A stretch of 23,926 nucleotides of DNA from Dehalococcoidia bacterium (GTDB lineage: Bacteria; Chloroflexota; Dehalococcoidia; Lucifugimonadales; Lucifugimonadaceae), in contig JAAXHR010000049.1 of NCBI GenBank assembly GCA_012270805.1, forward strand, positions 1-23,926, given 5' to 3'. Below the pieces are notes generated by a model, which worked only from the letters and a program-made list of their open reading frames with translations, did not search any database and had not been told where the DNA came from. Positions 14,543 to 21,582 of the stretch are shown piece by piece (position 1 is the stretch's first letter; each line of letters starts with the position of its first letter). The position numbers were made by a program, and so were the translations under genes.

Positions 14543-15811
14543 ATGGGAGCGCAGGTTCCAGAGATGGTGCTACACGAGGCGTGGCGCCGCGCAGACGGCA
14601 GCCGAGTGCCGTTGTCGACTGCGGATGGCAAGCAGTACCGGGTGCTCTACTCGGGTATGCCCGGCGGGTCGTACGGACCTGATTTTCGAGATGCGGTGCT
14701 TGAGGGTGATGATGGTTCCGAGGTCGTCGGGGATGTCGAGGTCCATCGAGATTCTGCAGATTGGTTCACTCATGGGCACGATTCCGACCCGAAATATGGA
14801 CGAGTAACGTTTCACGCGGTCGGGACAAAATTGGCAAATGACGCTTCGACGGCACGAGCCCCCGTAGTCAACTCGCTGGGATTCGAAGTGCCGGAACTCG
14901 ATATAGGTCAGCTGATCGACTATCAAGGAAAGCAGACGTTCAAGAGAAGCGGCGGCGCAAGCAGCGACAATGTCGACGGGTCGGCCGGCGCCTGGCTGGA
15001 CGCGATGGGGGACGAGCGGTTCGCGCTGAAGATCAGCAGCATGCGCATGGACGTCGAGCGGTTCGGTCCTGATCTGGCGTTGCAGATGGCGATCTTCGAG
15101 GGTTTGGGATTCCCGCGGAACAGAGGTGCGTTTAGGCACTTGGCGAAACGTCTGCCGTGGGCTTTTCTGGCCGGGTGCGTGCGTTTGAATGCAGATGTCG
15201 GCGATGGTCGTGACGGCGGATCGCGACTGGTCGCACGGGCAACGGAGCTGTTGCGTTGGGGCGCAGGTTTTAGCGAGCGCCCGTCATGGTCGCCAGTGCG
15301 TCGGCTTGCTGGAGACGTCCCAAGTTGGACGGCAGCCTCTGGACGGCCTCTCAATCATCCGAAGGCGCGTTTGGTGGCGGGCGCGCATCTTGTCGCCGCG
15401 TGGTGGTGCAGTGGCGGGCCGCTACGGCAGGCGTTGACCGCGATCGGAGACGCTGAACGGAGTTCAAACATGCGCGAGCGATACTGCGTCGGGGATGGTG
15501 CTTTGGGAGCAGGCCGCGCGGGGGAAATCGTCGTCAACGCGGTGCTCCCAGCATTAGCGGCTTGGGCGGAAGCAGGGCGTGACGATGCGCTTTACGCAAA
15601 CGCGTTGAGGTTCTATCGAGAACATCCGTCGTTGCCGATGAACGCCGTATACGAGGAAGCCAGACATGTCCTCGCGAGCCGTGGGGTTCGAGTTGGACGA
15701 CTGCGCGGCGCCCGACGGCAGCAGGGCGTGATGCACATCTACCGCTCAATGATTTTGCGTCCGCGCGTGACTCGTCAGTTGAATTTGGGGCATCGGGCAC
15801 TCTCGTCGTGA
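14543..15811 (+). CDS. DUF2851 family protein
   Basis: The family has no established function. The 422-residue chain shows its hallmark N-terminal block: GPDFRDA (45-51), GDVEVHRDSADWFTHGHD (63-80), KYGRVTFHAVG (84-94), and further on AIFEGLGFPRN and FRHLAKRLP. The C-terminal block reads QQGVMHIYRSM. The spacing of Asp47 and Glu66-x-His68 resembles the acidic core of PD-(D/E)XK nucleases with His in place of Lys. That is my inference from motif layout, not a demonstrated activity. No signal peptide or membrane segment is visible, so it is probably cytosolic. A TTG three codons upstream is an alternative start. The stop overlaps the GTG of the next gene by four bases (GTGA), so the two are probably co-translated. 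Confidence 0.87.
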   Translation: MGAQVPEMVLHEAWRRADGSRVPLSTADGKQYRVLYSGMPGGSYGPDFRDAVLEGDDGSEVVGDVEVHRDSADWFTHGHDSDPKYGRVTFHAVGTKLANDASTARAPVVNSLGFEVPELDIGQLIDYQGKQTFKRSGGASSDNVDGSAGAWLDAMGDERFALKISSMRMDVERFGPDLALQMAIFEGLGFPRNRGAFRHLAKRLPWAFLAGCVRLNADVGDGRDGGSRLVARATELLRWGAGFSERPSWSPVRRLAGDVPSWTAASGRPLNHPKARLVAGAHLVAAWWCSGGPLRQALTAIGDAERSSNMRERYCVGDGALGAGRAGEIVVNAVLPALAAWAEAGRDDALYANALRFYREHPSLPMNAVYEEARHVLASRGVRVGRLRGARRQQGVMHIYRSMILRPRVTRQLNLGHRALSS

Positions 15812-16662
15812 CCGCGGTACCACCCGTAAGACGTTTCTGCTCGTGCTCTGATGTTCCGTCGGGTCTGAGAAAGGGTTCGCTTGTCGGCACGCCCAGCTAC
15901 TCGGCCTCGGTTGTCGATGCCCGAGCAGTCTCAGCAACTGAAGAGCCTGAACCGCCTGAATCAGGGAGCCGCGGAGGGATGCGCTTCTGCACCTGCTCGG
16001 AGGAGCCTGGCCGTCTTTTTGATCGGGCTTTTGGTCAATCTCCAGCCGAAGGCGATGCAGGTGAGCCGAAAAATGCTTCGAGCGAGGTGGATGAACGACA
16101 GAGGATTGCAAACATCGGGCCGAAGACATCAGCGATAACATCCGGAGTGGATGCCGATTCGACGCAGGCGATAGCACCAGAGTTGCGTAGCGTATCGGAC
16201 CTGTTTCCAGGAGAGACGATGATCGATTCCGTTTCCACTCACGGCAAGGGCGGTTCCGAGATCGTTTTAACGAACCGGCGAGTCTTGCTGCGCGGAGCGC
16301 CGGAAGCCAAGGTTTTGCATGCATCGATGCCCTTGGCCGAGATCGATTCGCTGGCGATTTCACGAGCCCGACCAAGTAAGCGATCATTGGCATGGGGATT
16401 GATCGGGATCGGCGCTGCGATCGGGATGTGGCAGGCGTTGGATGGTGTGGGCAACATGCGATTGATCATCGGCGCGGTTGTGGTGTTGATGAGTGGGTTG
16501 CTGTTGGCGGACTATTTTCTGAGGCCGCCCGATCTGCAAGTGGTTTTTCGATCGCACTCAGGAGCGGAGATGACCGTGGAGTTTGGGCAATCCCATGCCG
16601 ACGAGGCGGATCGTTTCGCGGCGCAAGTCTTGGCGAAGCTGGAGAATTCGCATAAGCGTTGA
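15808..16662 (+). CDS. Membrane protein with two CxC motifs and a C-terminal PH-like domain
   Basis: The C-terminal half (about 130-284) resembles bacterial PH-domain membrane proteins: LFPGETMIDSVS, then EIVLTNRRVLLRG (151-163), MPLAEIDSLAISRARP, two adjacent hydrophobic segments (about 194-211 and 218-236), and a final strand-and-helix part DLQVVFRSHSG to ADRFAAQVLAKLE. The first 130 residues look disordered but contain two near-identical motifs, RFCSCSDVP (9-17) and RFCTCSEEP (59-67). Four cysteines in two CxC pairs could bind a metal. The GTG at 15808 overlaps the DUF2851 stop (GTGA). An internal ATG at 15979, just before the second motif, is an alternative start, but its GGAGG is too close to work well. 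I do not recognise a specific family for the whole protein. Function is unknown; a membrane partner for the DUF2851 protein is plausible. Confidence 0.72.
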   Translation: MTAVPPVRRFCSCSDVPSGLRKGSLVGTPSYSASVVDARAVSATEEPEPPESGSRGGMRFCTCSEEPGRLFDRAFGQSPAEGDAGEPKNASSEVDERQRIANIGPKTSAITSGVDADSTQAIAPELRSVSDLFPGETMIDSVSTHGKGGSEIVLTNRRVLLRGAPEAKVLHASMPLAEIDSLAISRARPSKRSLAWGLIGIGAAIGMWQALDGVGNMRLIIGAVVVLMSGLLLADYFLRPPDLQVVFRSHSGAEMTVEFGQSHADEADRFAAQVLAKLENSHKR

Positions 16663-16703
16663 GCGGTCTCAGGTGGTGCAAATGAAGCGAGGCGGGGCCA
16701 TAT

Positions 16704-17807
16704 TCAGCCGATTCTCAGGGACGGGGTGACGTCCAAGTCGAATCCGTCGCGGACTCCGCTGAGAAACCGGTCCAGTCCGGCACGTGCGATCATCGCCCCA
16801 TTGTCGGTGCAGAGCGGGATCGGCGGAGTGACGACTGGCAATGTTGAGGTCCGTTGCATGGTTTCCCGCAACGGCCGGTTCGCGGCGACACCGCCGACCA
16901 GGATGATGGCGGAGCAGTCCAACTCTTCGGCGGCACGAATCGTTTTGGTGACTAGAACGTCGACGACCGAATCTTGGAACGCTTTGGCGATGTTGGCAAC
17001 CGTCGCGGGGTCCGGTTGGCTGTTAGTCCGGGTTCGCGGATCTATGCCCTCACGCCGCGCGCGATTGAGCACGGCGGTCTTCAATCCGCTGAAGGAGAAT
17101 TCATGCGAGCCGCGCAGCCATGCACGCGGCAGGGGCTCGACATCAGTGCTGGAAGCGGCTTCGGCGGCGTTCTGTATCGCGGGTCCGCCCGGGTAGGGCA
17201 GTCCGATCGCACGCGCCGCTTTGTCGAACGCTTCGCCCGCGGCGTCGTCACGAGTCTCACCGACGAGTTTGAACTTCAAGTCGACGCCGTCTGACTGGGC
17301 GAGTACAAGTTCGGTATGACCGCCGGAGACGATGAGGCACATCGCTGGAGAATCGCCGAGGCCGGTCAACGCGCTCGCGACTGGCGCATGTGTTTCCGAG
17401 ACTTGATCGACCGCATGAGTGCCACCGACATGGTCCAACGGCAGCCTGATGAACGCGGCCATGACGTGACCGACGAGGTGGTTCACACCGACGAGCGGTT
17501 TGCCGGCGGATGCTGAGGCTCCTTTTGCGTAGTTGACGCCGACCATGAGCGACCCGGCGAGCCCGGGCCCGTTGGTGACTGCGACCGCGTCGATCTGCGA
17601 CCATCGAAGATCGGCATGTTCAAGTGCAGCCTCAACGACCGACGACACGTCTCTGACGTGTTGCCTGGACGCCACTTCTGGAACGATGCCGCCGTATCGT
17701 GCGTGTATGTCGGCTTGACTCGCAACGATGTTGGCTAACAACCTGCCGTCTACATCGACGATGCCGGCAGCTGTCTCATCGCAGGAGGTCTCGATTCCGA
17801 GAATCAC
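16704..17807 (-). CDS. tsaD: tRNA N6-adenosine threonylcarbamoyltransferase TsaD
   Basis: TsaD transfers the threonylcarbamoyl group to A37 of tRNAs that read ANN codons, working with TsaB, TsaE and TsaC, none of which is in the window. The 367-residue chain carries GIETSCDETA (4-13), NHLVGH (109-114, metal ligands His110 and His114), SGGHTEL (161-167), DDAAGEAFDK (187-196), GGVAANR and CTDNGAMIA with the Asp ligand. Between His114 and SGGH there are 46 residues against about 20 in E. coli, an insertion of about 26 residues rich in His, Thr and Val. The start is GTG at 17807 and gives the family's normal N-terminus (MILGIETSCDET). The gene converges on the CxC/PH gene with a 41-base gap and no clear terminator. 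Confidence 0.96.
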   Translation of the reverse strand: MILGIETSCDETAAGIVDVDGRLLANIVASQADIHARYGGIVPEVASRQHVRDVSSVVEAALEHADLRWSQIDAVAVTNGPGLAGSLMVGVNYAKGASASAGKPLVGVNHLVGHVMAAFIRLPLDHVGGTHAVDQVSETHAPVASALTGLGDSPAMCLIVSGGHTELVLAQSDGVDLKFKLVGETRDDAAGEAFDKAARAIGLPYPGGPAIQNAAEAASSTDVEPLPRAWLRGSHEFSFSGLKTAVLNRARREGIDPRTRTNSQPDPATVANIAKAFQDSVVDVLVTKTIRAAEELDCSAIILVGGVAANRPLRETMQRTSTLPVVTPPIPLCTDNGAMIARAGLDRFLSGVRDGFDLDVTPSLRIG

Positions 17808-18161
17808 AGTCGTTACGCGGGGCGAGCAGGTATTTGGTGTTCCGCTCAGGTGCTTGGAATTTGGTTGGCAATGTTTCGGCGCACTCTAAGAACCGCGCCG
17901 ATGATTCAAGCGTATCTAAGATTATTCACTTGGCAAACAACCCTGAAAGAAATCCATCGTTGTCGGGACGCGATCGGGCGATAGACGCGACGCTGGGCTG
18001 TTGCGCGGCGTCTCTGAATGGTGGTAAACTATCGTGAAACTGGAATCCGCTATTGGACATTTCTGATGGAGGTGTCCGCGGGCCTGTGCGACGGGGTGAG
18101 GAAACGCCTTTGCGCCGGGTGATGATGAGAAGCAGAAGCAGCGTCGGCGGAGGTTAGGACG
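17808..18161. other. 354-base divergent intergenic region between tsaD and the zinc-ribbon gene
   Basis: No gene of convincing length lies here. It holds a perfect 7-bp inverted repeat (TCGGCGC at 17876-17882, GCGCCGA at 17895-17901). A possible plus-strand promoter follows at 18001-18030, and then about 120 bases of leader before the zinc-ribbon start. In the leader GGACA (18055-18059) can pair with TGTCC (18073-18077). Very short frames occur, including GTG at 18034 (10 codons) and ATG at 18065 (18 codons), but none is persuasive. I do not recognise a riboswitch or a known small RNA. Confidence 0.4.
18001..18030 (+). promoter_or_regulatory. Candidate promoter for the zinc-ribbon / sortase genes
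   Basis: TTGCGC (18001-18006) and TAAACT (18025-18030) are separated by 18 bases, a fair match to a housekeeping promoter. Transcription from it would give a leader of about 120 bases before the TTG at 18162. Confidence 0.3.
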
Positions 18162-18368
18162 TTGGAAGTGATAAGTAGTTGGCCAGAGTGCCTGGCGTGC
18201 GATCAGGGTGGTGTATTGGTGCCGTTGTCCGATTTCGGAGGGCAAGGTGCGGCGGTACACTACAAGGCGTGGGTGTGCACAAGCCCGAATTGCGACTACA
18301 ACATAAAGATTCGCAATGGCGATATACACGTTAACGAACCGATTTTCGAGGGGCCTAGAGGCCGCTGA
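18162..18368 (+). CDS. Small zinc-ribbon protein
   Basis: This 68-residue protein has four cysteines in two pairs, CLAC (10-13) and CTSPNC (39-44), spaced as in a zinc ribbon. They are followed by DYNIKIRNGD, a beta-hairpin-like stretch common after such knuckles. The start is TTG at 18162, chosen because GGAGG (18149-18153) lies exactly eight bases upstream; a GTG two codons later is less well placed. I do not recognise a named family. It could be a stand-alone nucleic-acid-binding or protein-binding ribbon. The sortase gene begins 54 bases downstream on the same strand. Confidence 0.72.
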   Translation: MEVISSWPECLACDQGGVLVPLSDFGGQGAAVHYKAWVCTSPNCDYNIKIRNGDIHVNEPIFEGPRGR

Positions 18369-18422
18369 AGCGACTTTTCATCGCCCGGCGGTAAGGTTTC
18401 CAATCCCGTTGGTGATGACGAA

Positions 18423-19553
18423 ATGAGCCGAATGTCAAGATTGGCGAGGCCGATAGGTTCCGCTGTGGCGGTCGTCGGTGTCGTCATGGTCGCGATCTCC
18501 GGTTACTACCTGTACGCGTACATGCGATCAGGTTCAGATGCCGAGTTGTTCAACGTCGACGCGGCAGCACCCGAAGATCAACTCATCTTCCTCGGTCAGA
18601 GCATGCCGAAACCCCAATCGCGTATCTCGGCGGCGCAGGAATCGGTCGAAATTGAACCTGCGACAGACGTGTCCGCAGGGGGCGTCCAGCCGTCGAATGT
18701 CTGGGAACGGACGACGGAGGTTGACAGCGCCGAGACCGTATCGATCACATCCGTCTTGCCTGGAGGTGTATTCACTGCTCCAGAGCGAAAGGCCGGATTT
18801 GCAGCTTCAAAGGCCGTCGGTGAGTTCGACGGGTCTGTGGGCCCTGGTCGAATCCCGTCCCTGATGTCGGCGGCCGAGATCGGCAATACGTCACGTCCCG
18901 AAGTTGAAGCCGCTCCAGTTGTGCCCACGGCGGTGCTTCTGGACACGTTCGCTTCTATCTATCCGGGCGGTAGCATGAACCCGCGCTACTGGTCCGAGCC
19001 GCACTGGGCGGGAAATCTGCCGTTCGGCGGTCCGACGATACCAGAGGGGTTCGTGCCGGTGGATGCCTCGGATACATCACTGCTTCTCGACGACGCAGAG
19101 CGCGGAGTGCGAATGCGCATACCGGCGATAGATTTGGATGCCACAGTATCGGAGTTGGAGATTCGTGACCTCGGCGATTCGCGCGCTTGGAGCACGCCGG
19201 ACAAAGTTGTGGGACACATTCCCACCACCGCGAAACCAGGGGAAGCGGCGAACGGGTGGTATTTCGGTCACTTGGACAACTTCATCAGCAACGAGGGCGA
19301 TATCTTCCGACGTTTGCCAGAGATATCGAAGATGATCAGCAACGATCCCGTGGACATCTTCATCACCACGTCGGACGCCGAATACATGTACCGGGTCACG
19401 CACACGCGGCAGCTCCATCGCGACGAGCTGCGACTGACGGAGACCAGCAACTCCCAAATCTCTCTCGTGACTTGCTGGCCGTTCCGCGTGTACGACCACC
19501 GCATCGTGGTATCCGCGGTTTTGGTAGCGGTCAAACCGCTGCAAGAGGCGTAA
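18423..19553 (+). CDS. Sortase with a long extracytoplasmic linker
   Basis: Sortases are membrane-anchored transpeptidases that cut a C-terminal sorting signal and attach the protein to the cell wall or to another protein. The 376-residue chain has an N-terminal transmembrane segment (about 13-34), a Ser/Pro/Glu-rich linker of nearly 200 residues, and a C-terminal catalytic domain from about 228. The triad is visible: His283 in WYFGHLDN (279-286), Cys351 in LVTCWPF (348-354), and Arg360 in YDHRIVV (357-363). VGHIPTTAKPGEAANG and GDIFRRLPEI are typical sortase stretches. Class cannot be fixed by eye, though the TCWP motif recalls the class D/E group. No LPXTG-like substrate is encoded nearby. 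The linker is far longer than in most sortases. The zinc-ribbon gene lies 54 bases upstream. Confidence 0.88.
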   Translation: MSRMSRLARPIGSAVAVVGVVMVAISGYYLYAYMRSGSDAELFNVDAAAPEDQLIFLGQSMPKPQSRISAAQESVEIEPATDVSAGGVQPSNVWERTTEVDSAETVSITSVLPGGVFTAPERKAGFAASKAVGEFDGSVGPGRIPSLMSAAEIGNTSRPEVEAAPVVPTAVLLDTFASIYPGGSMNPRYWSEPHWAGNLPFGGPTIPEGFVPVDASDTSLLLDDAERGVRMRIPAIDLDATVSELEIRDLGDSRAWSTPDKVVGHIPTTAKPGEAANGWYFGHLDNFISNEGDIFRRLPEISKMISNDPVDIFITTSDAEYMYRVTHTRQLHRDELRLTETSNSQISLVTCWPFRVYDHRIVVSAVLVAVKPLQEA

Positions 19554-19592
19554 ACGCCCGGTTGTTTCGAATCGAACTAGAGCCGTTGAGAT

Positions 19593-19622
19593 TGCCGGGT
19601 CGGCGTACTCGCCGACCCGGCA
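19593..19622 (+). terminator. Strong hairpin between the sortase gene and ctaA
   Basis: GCCGGGTCGGCG (19594-19605) pairs perfectly with CGCCGACCCGGC (19610-19621) around a TACT loop, and an outer T-A pair extends the stem to 13 bp. It lies 40 bases after the sortase stop and ends 16 bases before the ctaA ATG. No U-tract follows. A Rho-independent terminator without a U-run, an attenuator or an mRNA-processing site are all possible. Confidence 0.6.
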
Positions 19623-19638
19623 TCTCGCACCACGACCG

Positions 19639-20643
19639 ATGAAAACGCGGACCGACCGGAACGAGCAGGGCGGACAGATCTGGGCCGACCGCGTGTTGCT
19701 CGTTCTGCTCGCGGCATCTTTGATCGGGGCGCTCGTCCAGATAACGATGGGTGGCGCGGTACGGGTCACTGGATCGGGCGACGGATGTCCCGATTGGCCG
19801 ACGTGTTTCGGAAACTGGATTCCTCCGTTCGAGTATCACGCGCTGATGGAGTACACCCATCGGACCATCGGCGTATTGGTTGGATTGACGATTATCGCCG
19901 CGGTTCTACGCGTATGGTTGAAGCACCGTGGAGAGGCGACGGTCGTGACTTCAGCGACGGCCGGACTGATCGCGGTTTCAGTAACAGGCGGGATCGGTGG
20001 CGCTGTCGTGCTCAGCGACTTGGACCCGGGCTTGAGGACGTTGCATCTTTTGCTGGCGGAGGCGGTCCTGTTGTTGATGGCCCACGCGCTCGTGGCGACG
20101 GTTTATCTGCGTTCCGAAATCGGAGGAGGACTGCCGCGGGGATTGGTCTTGATGGCGCTTGCGGGATCGGCGATGACACTGATCGCGTTGCTTTCCGGAT
20201 CCTACGCGGTCTGGCGAGGAGCCGGCGCGGTGTGTCCCTCATGGCCGCTGTGCGGCGGGTCGATCATACCGCAGTACGAGTTGGTTTGGATCCATGTGGC
20301 GCATCGAGTATTGGCGCTGTTATCAGTTTTTCCGGCAATGGGCGCGGCGCACATGGCGATGAAGGTGAAGGGCGGATCGAACTCGTCCGCTCGTACTCTA
20401 CGTCTCTTGGGTATAGTGGTATCGGCAATCATCGTGACGCAGGTGCTTCTCGGGGCTGCCAATCCGTGGACGGGATTCGCGCAGTGGGCACGTGTCTCCC
20501 ACCTGACGTTCGCATCGCTGCAGTGGGTGTCGATGTGTCTGATGACGTTGCTGATTCTCTTGCCGGTGGCGCGTCGGAGTCTCGCCGAGGTTGTTGATCG
20601 AGACGAGGTTTCGGCGGGATCGATTTCGGGAGCGGTAGCGTGA
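19639..20643 (+). CDS. ctaA: Heme A synthase (CtaA/COX15 family)
   Basis: CtaA oxidises the C8 methyl of heme O to a formyl group, making heme A for aa3-type cytochrome oxidase. The 334-residue membrane protein has eight predicted helices in two four-helix halves. Both extracytoplasmic cysteine pairs are present: C50/C56 in GDGCPDWPTCFG and C199/C205 in AVCPSWPLCGG. Heme-ligand positions are His74 (in EYTHR, with the conserved Glu71), His136 (RTLHLLLAE), His219 or His222 (WIHVAHR) and His288 (RVSHLT). This matches the Bacillus-type enzyme. The ATG at 19639 has no Shine-Dalgarno sequence and sits just after a strong hairpin, so initiation or transcription may be controlled there. The stop overlaps the ctaB start by one base (TGATG). 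Confidence 0.96.
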   Translation: MKTRTDRNEQGGQIWADRVLLVLLAASLIGALVQITMGGAVRVTGSGDGCPDWPTCFGNWIPPFEYHALMEYTHRTIGVLVGLTIIAAVLRVWLKHRGEATVVTSATAGLIAVSVTGGIGGAVVLSDLDPGLRTLHLLLAEAVLLLMAHALVATVYLRSEIGGGLPRGLVLMALAGSAMTLIALLSGSYAVWRGAGAVCPSWPLCGGSIIPQYELVWIHVAHRVLALLSVFPAMGAAHMAMKVKGGSNSSARTLRLLGIVVSAIIVTQVLLGAANPWTGFAQWARVSHLTFASLQWVSMCLMTLLILLPVARRSLAEVVDRDEVSAGSISGAVA

Positions 20644-21548
20644 TGGCTACGACTATCGAAAGCTGGACATGGGTCCGCACGGTTTCGAGAATGTTGCTCG
20701 ATTACTTGGCTTTGACCAAGCCGCGTGTCATGTCTCTGCTGCTGTTCACCGCGGTTGGGGGGTCGTTTCTGGCGGCGCGTGGAGTGCCCCCTTGGCAGTA
20801 CATCGTGGTGGTGCTGATTGGCGGCGCGTTGGCATCAGGCGGTGCCAGTGCTTTGAACATGTGGTACGAGGAGGATATTGACCGCGAGATGCACCGGACC
20901 GACCATCGACCCGTGGCAGGTGGTCGGATTCGCCCGTTGAACGCTCTGATCTTCGGCATCGGATTGAACGTTTGTTCATTTGCTGTTTTTTACTTTTTCA
21001 CCAACGTGCTCGCCGCATCGCTTGCGCTGGCAGGGTCTGCTCTGTACGTGGTGCTGTATACCGCGATGCTGAAGCGAACGACGACGCAGAACATCGTGAT
21101 CGGTGGAGCAGCAGGGGCGATTCCGCCGTTAGTTGGCTACGCGGCGGTGCTTGGAACGCTCGAACTCGAAGCTTGGTACCTCTTTGCGATCGTGTTTTTC
21201 TGGACACCGCCGCACTTCTGGGCTTTGTCCTTGCTGATCAAGGACGACTATGCGCGGGCGGATATCCCGATGATGCCAGTGGTCGCTGGAGAATCGGCGA
21301 CGCAACTTCAGATACTCCTCTACACGGTGTTGCTGTTGCCGCTAACGGCGTTGTTCTACTTTGCGACTTCGAAACTCGGGTTGGCGTATTTGATATCTGC
21401 GTTGATATTGGGGTTGGTTTTCTTCGCGTTGGCGTTCAAACTATGGCGGACGGGAGAGCGTCGCGATACGGCGAACCTCTACAAGTTCTCGCTCCTGTAT
21501 CTCTTCCTGCTCTTCATTGCAGTGATGGTCGATGCGACAGCGATTTGA
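20643..21548 (+). CDS. ctaB: Protoheme IX farnesyltransferase (heme O synthase)
   Basis: CtaB attaches a farnesyl chain to heme B, giving heme O, the substrate of CtaA. The 301-residue protein is a polytopic UbiA-superfamily prenyltransferase. The Mg-diphosphate motif reads NMWYEEDIDREMHRTDHRP (72-90); its first acid is Glu rather than the Asp of E. coli, a conservative change. The second conserved block comprises YTAMLKRTT, IVIGGAAGAIPPLVGYAA, FFWTPPHFWALSL and DDYARADIPMMP. A GTG one codon upstream is possible, but the ATG at 20643 in TGATG with the ctaA stop is the natural coupled start. The pair implies an aerobic respiratory chain with heme A or O, although no oxidase subunits are in the window. 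Confidence 0.97.
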   Translation: MATTIESWTWVRTVSRMLLDYLALTKPRVMSLLLFTAVGGSFLAARGVPPWQYIVVVLIGGALASGGASALNMWYEEDIDREMHRTDHRPVAGGRIRPLNALIFGIGLNVCSFAVFYFFTNVLAASLALAGSALYVVLYTAMLKRTTTQNIVIGGAAGAIPPLVGYAAVLGTLELEAWYLFAIVFFWTPPHFWALSLLIKDDYARADIPMMPVVAGESATQLQILLYTVLLLPLTALFYFATSKLGLAYLISALILGLVFFALAFKLWRTGERRDTANLYKFSLLYLFLLFIAVMVDATAI

Positions 21549-21582
21549 GGTTGACGATGCTCCGATTTTTAGAGGTTGAACG

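Noticed and set aside
15746..16393. A 215-codon open frame on the minus strand opposite the DUF2851 and CxC/PH genes
   Set aside because: It is a composition shadow with no recognisable domain, and the plus-strand frame carries a PH-like domain and conserved motifs.
18034..18150. Very short frames (10, 18 and about 12 codons) in the zinc-ribbon leader as candidate leader peptides
   Set aside because: None has a good ribosome-binding site, and the length and composition give no support for translation.
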